NCBI RefSeq assembly: GCF_900104795.1
Contig: NZ_FNTG01000002.1
Coordinates: forward strand, 62,001-126,000
Direction of reading: 5' to 3'
Length of the DNA stretch: 64,000 nt
Origin: Burkholderia sp. WP9
Lineage (GTDB): Bacteria > Pseudomonadota > Gammaproteobacteria > Burkholderiales > Burkholderiaceae
In this document: positions 53,612 to 62,165 of the stretch, one piece after another
Numbering within the stretch: the stretch's first letter is position 1
Layout of the letters: each line of letters opens with the position of its first letter
The notes under the pieces: generated by a model
Databases searched by the model: none
What the model was told of the DNA's origin: nothing
What the model saw: the letters and a program-made list of their open reading frames with translations, nothing else
Position numbers and translations under genes: made by a program

Positions 53612-55098
53612 CCGTATTGAATCCACCACCCGCCGCCGACGGCCTGGCCGCGCTCGAAGCCCGGCTTCGCGAAGACCTCGACTGGCTCGAACTGCCAGCG
53701 CCTTCCTGGGTGCCCGCGCGAAACGTCGGGGCGCAACGCGTGCTCGATGTCGCCATCATCGGCGCCGGCATGGCCGGACTCGCGGCGAGTGCCGAGTTGC
53801 GCCTGCTGGGCATCGACAACCAGAAGCTCTTCGATCAGGCGCCGGCGGGCCGCGAAGGTCCGTGGGTCACCTACGCGCGGATGCAGACCCTACGCTCGCC
53901 GAAACAGCTGACCGGGCCCGCGCTCCGTCTGCCCGCCCTGACCTTTCGCGCATGGTACGAAGCCCAGTTCGGTCGCGAACAATGGGACGCGCTCTACAAG
54001 ATTCCGCGTACGCAGTGGATGGACTATCTGCGCTGGTATCGCCGCGTGCTTGAACTGCCGGTGCGCAACGACACTTGCGTCGAAAAATTGCGCCCACGCA
54101 GCGATGGCCTGATCGAACTCGATCTCCTCGGCGGAGCGGCGAACGACACCAGTCGCGCACGGCGCGAAATGGTGCTTGCCCGGCATGTCGTGCTGGCAAC
54201 CGGACGCGAGGGCCTGGGCGGCCCCTTCATTCCCGAGGTCGCACGCGAACTTCCCGCCCACCTGCGCGCGCACTCGTCGGATGCGATCGACTTCGCCGCG
54301 TTGCGCGGCAAGCGTGTCGGCGTGGTGGGTGCAAGCGCGTCGGCGTTCGACAATGCCGCGAGCGCGCTCGAAGCCGGCGCGGCGCAAGTCGATCTGTTCG
54401 TGCGACGCGACGCGCTGCCTCGCATCAACAAGTTGACCGGCATTGGCAGCCCCGGGCTCGTACACGGTTTCGCCAGCCTGCCTGACGAATGGAAATGGCG
54501 CTTTCTGCACTACTCCGCCCAGACTCAGGCGCCGCCGCCGCGTGATAGCGTGCTGCGCGTCGCGAAGTATGCTCACGCGAAGCTGCATCTTGCCAGCCCG
54601 CTCACGCGCGTAAGCCACGAGGACGACACGGTCGTCGTCGCTACGCCGAGGGGCCGCTACGCGCTCGATTACCTGATCTTCGCGACCGGTTTTCACGCCG
54701 AGATCGACACCCGCGACGAGTTTGCGCTGATCGCGCCGCATGTGCGCCGCTGGCGTGACCGCTTCGAACCCGCGTGCGAACTGCCGAGCGACGACCTCGG
54801 CAGCTCGCCGGACCTGGATCGCAACTTTGCCTTGCAGGAACGGATCGCGGGCACATGTCCGGCGCTCTCGCGCATTCACTCATTCAATCACGGCGCGAGT
54901 CTGTCGCACGGCAAGATCGCCGGCGACATTCCCGCGATTAGCGACGGCGCGCAACGTCTCGCGCGCGCCATTGCAGCCATGCTGTTCGACGCCGACCGGG
55001 ACACGCACTACGCCGCGCTGCAGGCATTCGACACCGCCGAGCTTGCCGGAGACGAATGGGCCGACGCCGACGCGCCCGTAATCGACACCACCGCCTGA
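53608..55098 (+). CDS. FAD/NAD(P)-binding flavoprotein monooxygenase-like protein
   Basis: Two-dinucleotide-domain flavoprotein of 496 residues. An FAD Rossmann motif GAGMAG is at about residues 53-58, a second nucleotide motif reads VGVVGASASAFDNA near 235, and an ATG motif reads IFATGFH near 357. This order is typical of class B flavin monooxygenases. TTVRSPK-like MQTLRSPKQL is also characteristic. It may oxidise an organosulfur compound. Start overlaps the LysR stop. The CMD/AhpD pair follows directly. Confidence 0.85.
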   Translation: MTVLNPPPAADGLAALEARLREDLDWLELPAPSWVPARNVGAQRVLDVAIIGAGMAGLAASAELRLLGIDNQKLFDQAPAGREGPWVTYARMQTLRSPKQLTGPALRLPALTFRAWYEAQFGREQWDALYKIPRTQWMDYLRWYRRVLELPVRNDTCVEKLRPRSDGLIELDLLGGAANDTSRARREMVLARHVVLATGREGLGGPFIPEVARELPAHLRAHSSDAIDFAALRGKRVGVVGASASAFDNAASALEAGAAQVDLFVRRDALPRINKLTGIGSPGLVHGFASLPDEWKWRFLHYSAQTQAPPPRDSVLRVAKYAHAKLHLASPLTRVSHEDDTVVVATPRGRYALDYLIFATGFHAEIDTRDEFALIAPHVRRWRDRFEPACELPSDDLGSSPDLDRNFALQERIAGTCPALSRIHSFNHGASLSHGKIAGDIPAISDGAQRLARAIAAMLFDADRDTHYAALQAFDTAELAGDEWADADAPVIDTTA

Positions 55099-55124
55099 CT
55101 CTCCCCTGACGAGACCTATCACTC

Positions 55125-55685
55125 ATGTCTTCTTCATTGACCGATCACACATCCACTGCCGCAACCGACGACTTCGTCGCAGCGTTGGCGGGGCTCGCGC
55201 CCGACAGCCCTGTCGCTGCGTTGCGCGCCTTCCTCGGTGACGCAACCCGCTATACGCAAGGCAGTCACGACGCGCTGTTCTCTGACGACGTCGTCGATCT
55301 GACGCTGCGCGAGCGGCTCTACGCGGCGTGGTATGCGGCGCTGCTCTCGCGCTCGGAGCAGACCGCGCAAGCATATCGCGACCGCTTGCTGGCGCTCGAA
55401 CCGGACGCGGAGACAGGTGCGCACGCAACGAGCACGTTGATCGATGCCATCGCGCAACATCGCACGGGGCGCGACGTGACGGCCGACCCGCGGCTCGCGG
55501 CGATCCTTGTGCATACCGAAGCACTCGTATTGCAGCCTGCCGCGACCGGCAAACCGGCCCTCTCGGCGCTACAGTCAGCCGGTCTGACGACGCGTGCGAT
55601 CGTCGCACTCGCGCAACTCGTCGCATTCGTCACGTATCAGGTGCGAGTCGTCGCCGCGTTGCGCGCGCTGGAGGCACGAGCATGA
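55125..55685 (+). CDS. CMD-domain protein (Avi_7170-like family)
   Basis: Helical protein of 186 residues in the carboxymuconolactone decarboxylase superfamily. Characteristic are LRERLYAAWYAALLSRSEQTAQAYRDRL and the C-terminal LTTRAIVALAQLVAFVTYQVRVVAALRALE. It lacks the CxxC redox site, so it may be a partner and not an active peroxidase. The next gene begins four bases before its stop. The pair is regularly found beside sulfur-acquisition flavoproteins. Confidence 0.8.
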   Translation: MSSSLTDHTSTAATDDFVAALAGLAPDSPVAALRAFLGDATRYTQGSHDALFSDDVVDLTLRERLYAAWYAALLSRSEQTAQAYRDRLLALEPDAETGAHATSTLIDAIAQHRTGRDVTADPRLAAILVHTEALVLQPAATGKPALSALQSAGLTTRAIVALAQLVAFVTYQVRVVAALRALEARA

Positions 55686-56257
55686 GCACGGATCACGGCT
55701 TCACCTCGCAGACCCTCGGCTGGCGCGCATGGCTCGATACCGTCCCGCTCGCGCAGGCATCGCCCGCGCAGACGGCGGTGCTCGAAGCGAGCCATCCCCA
55801 GGCGAAGACTTCGGACTATTACCTGCTGCTCGTGCACGAAGCGGAAATCCTCCGGCAGCGCTCCGGTGCGTTCAACAGCATCATGTACGCGCCAGGCGGC
55901 CTCTCGCGCGCGGAGCGCGAGCTTGCGAGCACGGTTGTCTCGCGGGTCAATGGCTGCGTGTACTGCGCCTCGGTGCATGCGCAGCGCTTCCAGCAACTCG
56001 CGAAACGCGACGACGTAATCCAGCAGATCTTCTCGGACCCGCAGACTGCGGGCACGACGGAGCGCGAACGCGCCATCGTGAAGTACGCGATCGATCTCAC
56101 GCTGCATCCTGAAGCGCTCAGCCGGGCCTCGCTCGACGCGCTGCGCCGCGCAGGGCTCGACGATACGCAGATTCTCGACTTAAGCCAGGCGATTGCGATC
56201 TTCGCGTGGGCGAACCGGCTGATGCTGACGCTCGGTGAGGCCGTGTTTCCGGCGTAG
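55682..56257 (+). CDS. Alkylhydroperoxidase-domain protein (Avi_7169-like family)
   Basis: AhpD-like protein of 191 residues. The redox site VNGCVYCASVHAQRF has the CxxC and following His expected of an active alkylhydroperoxidase-type protein. DSQILDL-like TQILDLSQAIAIFAWANRLM is typical of the family. Starts at 55682, overlapping the CMD gene (ATGA). It may remove peroxide formed by flavin monooxygenases in this cluster. Confidence 0.85.
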   Translation: MSTDHGFTSQTLGWRAWLDTVPLAQASPAQTAVLEASHPQAKTSDYYLLLVHEAEILRQRSGAFNSIMYAPGGLSRAERELASTVVSRVNGCVYCASVHAQRFQQLAKRDDVIQQIFSDPQTAGTTERERAIVKYAIDLTLHPEALSRASLDALRRAGLDDTQILDLSQAIAIFAWANRLMLTLGEAVFPA

Positions 56258-56384
56258 GTCGGGCTTCGCATTGCATTGACCTCGCATCGCGCCGGCTGGC
56301 GAATATGGATATGCGAATCGCTTCGTTGTCGCACGATGTGATGCGTTAGAGACTCGCAGTCCAACTCATTTCGGGAAAATACTC

Positions 56385-57560
56385 ATGTCTGCCTCGCGTC
56401 CTTTCTTGCCGTTCCGGCGACTCTTCACGCTTGCCGGCGCCGCACTTGCCTTCTCCGTTTACGGTGTGTCTTCCGCGGCGCCGGCCACCGGCGAGCCGGT
56501 ATTCTTCGGCGTAAGCGGACCACTGACCGGCCCGAATGCGCAATATGGCGCGCAATGGAAAGCCGGCTTCGACCTCGCGCTCGACGAGATCAACAGCCAG
56601 GGCGGCATCAACGGCCGACCCTTGCAGTACGTGTTCGAAGACAGTCAAAGCGATCCGCGCCAGGCGGTCGGCATTGCGCAGAAGTTTGTCGACGACAAGC
56701 GCATCCTGATCGAACTCGGCGATTTTTCGAGTCCGGCTTCGATGGCGGCCTCGCCGATCTATCAGCGTGCCGGCCTCGTGCAGTTGGGTTTCACTAACTC
56801 GCATCCTGACTTCACCAAGGGCGGAGACTTCATCTGGAGCCCGTCCGTCAGCCAGGCAGACGCGCAACCGCTGCTCGCGGACCTGGCCGTCAAGCAGGGT
56901 TTCAGGCGCATCGCCGTGCTGTTCCAGAACACGGATTGGGGCCGCGCCAGTAAGGACGTATTCGTGAAGGCGGCGGCCGCGCGTGGCGCACAGGTCGTGG
57001 CCGCCGAAGGTTATCAGCCCACCGACAAGGATTTTCGCGCCACGCTGCTGCGCGTGCGTGATACGAAGCCCGATGCACTGGTGCTGATTTCCTACTACTC
57101 GGACGGCGCGCAGATCGTGCGCCAGGCACGTACGAGTGGCATCAGCCTGCCGATCGTGGCCGCCAGTTCCGTGTACTCGCCGAAGTTCATGGAACTGGGT
57201 GGTGAGGCCGTCAACGGTGTGACCACCAATACCAGCTTTTTCCCGGGCGATCCCAGCCCCGAAGTTCAGCATTTCGTTCGTGGCTTCGAGGCGAAATATC
57301 ACCATCAACCGGACGCCTTCAACGCGTTTGCTTACGACGCCACGATCATCGCCGCTTATGCGTTGCGCGCCGGCGGTCTCGATCGCCGAGCCGTGCGTGA
57401 TGCGTTGCCAAAGTTGCATGACGTGCCCAGCGTCGTGTTCGGCAAGGCGACTTTCGATCCGGCGACGCGCCGCGTGATCGGCGTGAAAAGCGTCAACCTC
57501 GCAGTCGAAAGTGGCGAGTGGGCGCTTCTTGGCAGCAAGACTGCGGTGGCGGCGAAGTGA
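56385..57560 (+). CDS. LivK-type ABC transporter binding protein, paralogue
   Basis: Periplasmic binding protein of 391 residues with a signal peptide (about 1-32). It is a clear paralogue of the protein at 51072: GVSGPLTGPNAQYGAQWKAGFDLALDEINSQGGINGRPL, DSQSDPRQAVGIAQKFVDDKRILIELGDFSSPASMAASP, NSHPDFTKGGDF and SYYSDGAQIVRQARTSG. It is probably a second ligand receptor for the same LivHM-G-F transporter, since no other permease is nearby. GGGAAAAT precedes the ATG. It is cotranscribed with or just after the AhpD gene. Confidence 0.9.
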   Translation: MSASRPFLPFRRLFTLAGAALAFSVYGVSSAAPATGEPVFFGVSGPLTGPNAQYGAQWKAGFDLALDEINSQGGINGRPLQYVFEDSQSDPRQAVGIAQKFVDDKRILIELGDFSSPASMAASPIYQRAGLVQLGFTNSHPDFTKGGDFIWSPSVSQADAQPLLADLAVKQGFRRIAVLFQNTDWGRASKDVFVKAAAARGAQVVAAEGYQPTDKDFRATLLRVRDTKPDALVLISYYSDGAQIVRQARTSGISLPIVAASSVYSPKFMELGGEAVNGVTTNTSFFPGDPSPEVQHFVRGFEAKYHHQPDAFNAFAYDATIIAAYALRAGGLDRRAVRDALPKLHDVPSVVFGKATFDPATRRVIGVKSVNLAVESGEWALLGSKTAVAAK

Positions 57561-57712
57561 GTGCGGGATGTCCGGCGGCACTCGGAGGCGTGAGCCTTGC
57601 CGAGGTTGCCGGACGGTCTGGATGCAAAGCGCGCCGCATAAGTGGTTCTGATCAGGCCGGGCGGGAAGTCGAGGGGAGGCGGACACTCCCTTCCCCTTTC
57701 TCTCCACACGCT

Positions 57713-59302
57713 CTACGGCTGAATATACAAATCAGCAAAATTCCCGCGCAACCCTTCCCCGGTCGGCGCATAGTCCCTCACCTTCTTCGAAACGACCGTA
57801 ATGCTTGGATTCGCGCCGAACTCGATCGACGGAATGTCGTCGTGAACGATCTGCTGGAACTGGATGAATAGCTGACGGCGCTTTGCTTCGTCGGTCTCAA
57901 CGGAGGCGGCTTCGAGCAAACGGTCGACCTCCGGGTTCGAATAGTGCGCCGCATTGGAGAACGGCAGTCCGATCTTGAAGTTCTTCGACCAGAAAACGCG
58001 TTGCACGCCCACTGTCGGGTCGAATACATTGGAGAGCGCTTCGAGCGTGATGTCGAAAGCGCGATCGGTATAAGCCTTCTTTACGTAGGTCGCGAAATCA
58101 TAACTCTCGATCTCCCCATCGATCCCGATACGCGCCAACGACTGACGCACAAAATCCGCCGCCCGCGGATCCTGGAACGGATTGAACAGCAATCGCAGTT
58201 TGAAGCGCTTTCCGTCCGCGCCGCGCTTCAAGCCGGCCGCATCCAGCGCGGCATTGGCCTGAGCAATGTCATACGGAAAGTAATGAATGTCGGCGTCGTG
58301 ATACTTCGTATTGGCCGTGCCGATCGGCGCAGCGGACACCTGGCCATAGCCATACCAGACCACGCGGTTCAATGCATTGACGTCGATTGCCTGTGAAATC
58401 GCTTTGCGCACGGCCTTGTCTTTGAGAACCGGCGTATCCAGGTTGAAGATCAACTGCTGATGGTTGCTCGCGTACGGCCAGTTGGTCGTATCCACATTGA
58501 ACTCAGGCAGTGTCGTGAACCGCTTGACGTCCGCTAACGGAATCGCCTGATCGCCGAGATTGGCCGCACCCGATTCAAGCGCTGCCGCGCGGGCCGCGCC
58601 ATCGGGAAGAAAGCGCACGATGATCTTGTCCACGTAGGGCTTGGGTTTGTCCCAGTAGTCCGGATTGCGTTCGAGCAGAATATAGCTGCCGTGAACAAAC
58701 GATTTGTAAATGAACGGCCCCGTGCCGACCGGTGCGCTGTTATATGGGTTGGATCCGATGTCCGTCCCTTCGTACAAGTGCTTCGGCACGATCGGCGACT
58801 CGGAACCGGAAAGCGCGGTCAGCAGAAACGGCGCGGGTTTCGATAGTTCGATGATCGCGGTGTAAGGGTCCGGTGTCTTGACATCGGTGACGTTCGCGAA
58901 CGTGCTCCGGCCGCGCGGATGCACCTGCTTGAGCGTCAGAATCGAAAAGGCAACGTCTGCGGAAGTAAACGGCTTGCCGTCGTGCCACTTTACGCCGTGG
59001 CGCAAATTGAAGCGATATTGAAGCCCGTCTTTGCTGACCGACCATGCGGTAGCCAGCAGCGGTTGAGGATTGAGGTCCTTGTCATAGGTCAGCAAGCCTT
59101 CCACCACCTTCGGGCCGATCTCTGCGTTACCGCCAGCGGTGGTGGTCAAAGGAACGATCGACGCAGGTTCAGGCGTGACGAGCCATGTGAGGGTTCCGCC
59201 ATGATTGGGCGCCGCCAGAGCGGGCGCCGGACTGGCGGCAATCAGCGAGAAGGCGAACACCGCGGCGGAAAGGGTTCCGCACAAACCGTTTTGCAAGCTC
59301 AT
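57713..59302 (-). CDS. Peptide/nickel-class (DppA-type) ABC binding protein
   Basis: Periplasmic binding protein of 529 residues. Signal peptide about 1-30, then [71 protein letters not shown]. These are diagnostic of the class. It is closely similar to the protein at 62166. No permease gene is near. Start ATG 59302 chosen for AGAGGA upstream; a TTG-led extension to 59368 is less likely. Oligopeptide or other organic sulfur ligands are possible. Confidence 0.9.
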   Translation of the reverse strand: MSLQNGLCGTLSAAVFAFSLIAASPAPALAAPNHGGTLTWLVTPEPASIVPLTTTAGGNAEIGPKVVEGLLTYDKDLNPQPLLATAWSVSKDGLQYRFNLRHGVKWHDGKPFTSADVAFSILTLKQVHPRGRSTFANVTDVKTPDPYTAIIELSKPAPFLLTALSGSESPIVPKHLYEGTDIGSNPYNSAPVGTGPFIYKSFVHGSYILLERNPDYWDKPKPYVDKIIVRFLPDGAARAAALESGAANLGDQAIPLADVKRFTTLPEFNVDTTNWPYASNHQQLIFNLDTPVLKDKAVRKAISQAIDVNALNRVVWYGYGQVSAAPIGTANTKYHDADIHYFPYDIAQANAALDAAGLKRGADGKRFKLRLLFNPFQDPRAADFVRQSLARIGIDGEIESYDFATYVKKAYTDRAFDITLEALSNVFDPTVGVQRVFWSKNFKIGLPFSNAAHYSNPEVDRLLEAASVETDEAKRRQLFIQFQQIVHDDIPSIEFGANPSITVVSKKVRDYAPTGEGLRGNFADLYIQP

Positions 59303-59770
59303 AGGTATCCTCTTTATTATAGGAATGTCGGATAGTAAGGCGGCTTGAAAGGAACGAAAAGCAAGCAAAAGTGATTAGCTTTGCATCCTATGTTTAGCGT
59401 GATTCAAGGCGCTTTCCGTAGCTCACTGACATGCCGCAACGTACCCACGCGCTTTGCTAACGCCGATTGCTCTTTTCCCGCCGCAAACTGCCGGTGTGTG
59501 CGCGCGTTCAACACTACTGTGCCGCCAGACGGTCTTCTCGTTCATCCTGCCATGCGCGATATCTCCGCTATAACAGCACGGCTTTGCAGCATCCGTCGCT
59601 TCAATTGAAAAGCAGAATTCATTGTTTTGCATTCCCAACCTTGCATGATCTACTGCGTTCACGCGAGCGTTGACGTGGTGGCGAGAATCGTTGCCGCCGC
59701 CAGTCACGTGCGATGGTCGACCGCCCATCGAATGCGCGCTCTTTACGCCAAAACGGGACGGACAATTACT
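59303..59770. other. 468-bp intergenic region
   Basis: It separates the divergent binding-protein and LLM monooxygenase genes. TTTATTATAGGAAT (59313-59326) repeats a motif at 52524-52537. The rest shows no supported gene; the plus-strand monooxygenase frame extends into it to 59627 but without a good start. Confidence 0.45.
59313..59326. repeat. TTTATTATARGAAT motif, second copy
   Basis: Differs in one base from 52524-52537. Both are in promoter regions of binding-protein or regulator genes of the sulfur block. The TATAAT inside it is too close to the start codon at 59302 to serve as the -10. Confidence 0.35.
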
Positions 59771-60991
59771 GTGACTGATTCCATTCTCGCCGCTCCACCT
59801 GAGGCCTCGGCGCCTGCTGCTGAAGACAGGCGGGCTGCCACGCCATTCGTTCCAGTTCGATCACCGGCTGCATTCGCCGATAGCCCGGTCTCACGCGCCT
59901 TCGAACAGCCGCTGCTGCTGGGACTATTTCTGCCGATTCAGGCGGGCGGGTGGAGCGCGTCAACACTGCCTCGCTCCACCGATTGGAACTTCGATTACAA
60001 CCTGGCACTGGTGCAAAAAGCCGAGGCATTCGGTTTCGATCTCGTCTTCGCGCTGTCGCAATGGCTGCCAAAAGGCGGCTACGGCGGCGTATTCAACGGT
60101 GAAGCGCTCGACTCGTTCATGTCGCTGGCCGCGATGACGGCGCGCACCGAGCGCATCATTCTGGTCGCCACCAGCCACGTGCTCTACGGGCCATGGCATC
60201 CGCTGCACTTCGCCAAATTCAGCGCGACGCTCGATCACATCTCGAAGGGACGGTGGGGCATCAATGTCGTCACCGGCCATCGCGCCATCGAGCATGAAAT
60301 GTTCGGCTGGCATCGTATCGAACATGACCGGCGCTACGAACTTGCCGCCGAGTTTCTCGATGCCGTGCAGCAACTCTGGGCGCAGCCTGAAAATTTCAGC
60401 TTCGCCCCCGAGCTATCCAGCTGGAAGCTCGACAAGGCGTTCGTCACGCCGAAACCGAAATACGGCCGTCCGCTTCTCGTGAGTGCGACCGGTTCCGACG
60501 CGGGTATCGACTTCGCCGCCCGTTACTCGGACGTCGTGTTCATCACCAGTCCGGCCGGCTCCGAAATCGAAGCGGCGTTAGCGGCGCTGCCGGCGCATAC
60601 GGCGCGCGTGAAGGCAACCGCCGCGAAGCACGGCCGCAAGATCCGCACCTTGATCAATCCAATGGTGATCTGCCGCGAGTCCGAGGCAGAAGCACGCGCC
60701 TATCACGACGCGATCGTGGCGCACGGTGACGAAGGCAGTTTTCATCGCTTCGACAGCGACGCGCACGCATGGCGCGGCAACGCTGAACAGCGCAATCAGG
60801 CCGCCGCCCGCGCGGTGGGCGGCAACATCGCGATGGTCGGCTCGCCGCAGCAGATCGCCGATTACATCGTGCGTTTGCATCAGGCCGGTATCGACGGCGT
60901 GCAGTTGAGCTTTTTCGATTTTCAGCCGGACCTCGATTTCTTCGGCGAGCGCGTGGTGCCGTTGTTGCGCGAAGCAGGCCTCCGGTACTGA
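59771..60991 (+). CDS. LLM-class flavin monooxygenase (SfnG-like)
   Basis: Luciferase-like monooxygenase of about 406 residues. LLLGLFLPIQAGGWSAST, STDWNFDYNLALVQKAEAFGFDLVFALSQWLPKGGYGG, and the C-terminal VGSPQQIADYIVRLHQAGIDGVQLSFFDF are hallmarks. The TDW and DYN segments resemble dimethylsulfone monooxygenase SfnG and also RutA. I used GTG at 59771 because it starts near the conserved part; the frame is open to 59627 and a start within that stretch is possible. A DszB-like gene follows 71 bp later. Confidence 0.82.
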   Translation: MTDSILAAPPEASAPAAEDRRAATPFVPVRSPAAFADSPVSRAFEQPLLLGLFLPIQAGGWSASTLPRSTDWNFDYNLALVQKAEAFGFDLVFALSQWLPKGGYGGVFNGEALDSFMSLAAMTARTERIILVATSHVLYGPWHPLHFAKFSATLDHISKGRWGINVVTGHRAIEHEMFGWHRIEHDRRYELAAEFLDAVQQLWAQPENFSFAPELSSWKLDKAFVTPKPKYGRPLLVSATGSDAGIDFAARYSDVVFITSPAGSEIEAALAALPAHTARVKATAAKHGRKIRTLINPMVICRESEAEARAYHDAIVAHGDEGSFHRFDSDAHAWRGNAEQRNQAAARAVGGNIAMVGSPQQIADYIVRLHQAGIDGVQLSFFDFQPDLDFFGERVVPLLREAGLRY

Positions 60992-61062
60992 TTGCGCGCC
61001 CACCTTCGGATGCGAGAACCGCCTTCAGGTTGCCCGATAGTCTTCAATTACAAGGTCATTGT

Positions 61063-62124
61063 ATGAGCCGCCTCTGGTACACGCGCTGCCCCGCCCCCAC
61101 GCCATTCGGCATTGCCGTGCAGAAAGGCTGGCTCGAAGAAGAATTCGCGGCCGACGGAATCGATGTCAAAGCGCTACAGGACGCCGACGACGCGACGATC
61201 CGTCGCTCGCATTTCACGCATACGCAGCCCTGGTCGTTCCGTCAGGGCGGCAATATTCCCGCGCTCTGGGCGCGCGCACAAGGCAGCGACACGCGTCTGA
61301 TCGGCCTGAGCTGGGTAGACGAATTCCAGGCCCTGATCACGCTCGACCGTCACCTCGAGGCGAGTCCGGATGCATTGGCCGGGCGTCGTTTCGGCTTTCC
61401 GCTCAATACGCGCGCGGGCGTAGTCGACTTTCATCGCGCCACCGCACTGCGCGGCTTTTCTTCGTTGCTGGGCGTGCTGGGCGTGCAACTCGAAGATATC
61501 GATCTGGTCGACCTGCTGCACACGCCGCGCAGTCTCGAAGACGCCAAACCCACCGCCGATGCGCCGCTCGCCGATTGGCTCGACGCGCAACGCTCTCACG
61601 AGTACGCCCGCGAGGCCGAAGCGCTGTTGCGCGGAGAAGCCGATGTCGTGTTCGTCAAAGGGGCGACGGGCCTCGATATCGCGAACCTGCTCGATGCGAA
61701 GATCCTCGTCGACATCAGCGCGCAGCCGAATCGCCTGCTCCACGCGAACAATGGCACGCCCCGGCCGTTGACGGTAGACGCGGGTCTGCTACGTGAACGC
61801 CCCGACCTGGTCGAGCGGGTGCTCGCGCGCACGTTGGATACCGGCGATTGGGCCGAGGCGCACACAGGGGATGTGGCGCTCTATGTCGCCCGCGAAACCC
61901 GCAGTGCCGAACATTGGGTGGAGCGCGCCTATCCCGGCGGGCTGCATCGACAATTGACGATAGGGCTCGACCCGCAGGCGCTCGCGGCGCTCGCCGACTT
62001 CAAGCGCTTTCTTTTCAAGTGGGGCTTCATTGCATCGGATTTCGATTTCGACGCATGGGTCGACCCCGCGCCACTTCACGCCGCGCTCGCGCGCCGGCCC
62101 GCGCTGGCGGCATTCGCAAACTGA
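61063..62124 (+). CDS. DszB-like desulfinase homologue
   Basis: Cytosolic protein of 353 residues resembling 2-hydroxybiphenyl-2-sulfinate desulfinase (DszB). The three catalytic residues of DszB have counterparts: Cys9 in YTRCPAPTP (DszB Cys27), His50 in SHFTHTQPW (His60) and Arg60 in SFRQGGNIP (Arg70). The His-Arg spacing of 10 is identical to DszB. The protein has the two-lobed binding-protein fold without a signal peptide, so the label ABC binding protein would be misleading. AAGG lies 8 bases before the ATG. It probably releases sulfite from an arylsulfinate or alkylsulfinate. Confidence 0.75.
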   Translation: MSRLWYTRCPAPTPFGIAVQKGWLEEEFAADGIDVKALQDADDATIRRSHFTHTQPWSFRQGGNIPALWARAQGSDTRLIGLSWVDEFQALITLDRHLEASPDALAGRRFGFPLNTRAGVVDFHRATALRGFSSLLGVLGVQLEDIDLVDLLHTPRSLEDAKPTADAPLADWLDAQRSHEYAREAEALLRGEADVVFVKGATGLDIANLLDAKILVDISAQPNRLLHANNGTPRPLTVDAGLLRERPDLVERVLARTLDTGDWAEAHTGDVALYVARETRSAEHWVERAYPGGLHRQLTIGLDPQALAALADFKRFLFKWGFIASDFDFDAWVDPAPLHAALARRPALAAFAN

Positions 62125-62165
62125 ACCCGCTTCTTCACCCCTTTCTTCTCTCACACAACCATACG

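Noticed and set aside
59316..59321. Consensus TATAAT on the minus strand before the DppA-type gene
   Set aside because: Transcription from it would start inside the ribosome site, seven bases before the ATG at 59302. The shared 14-base motif is a better explanation.
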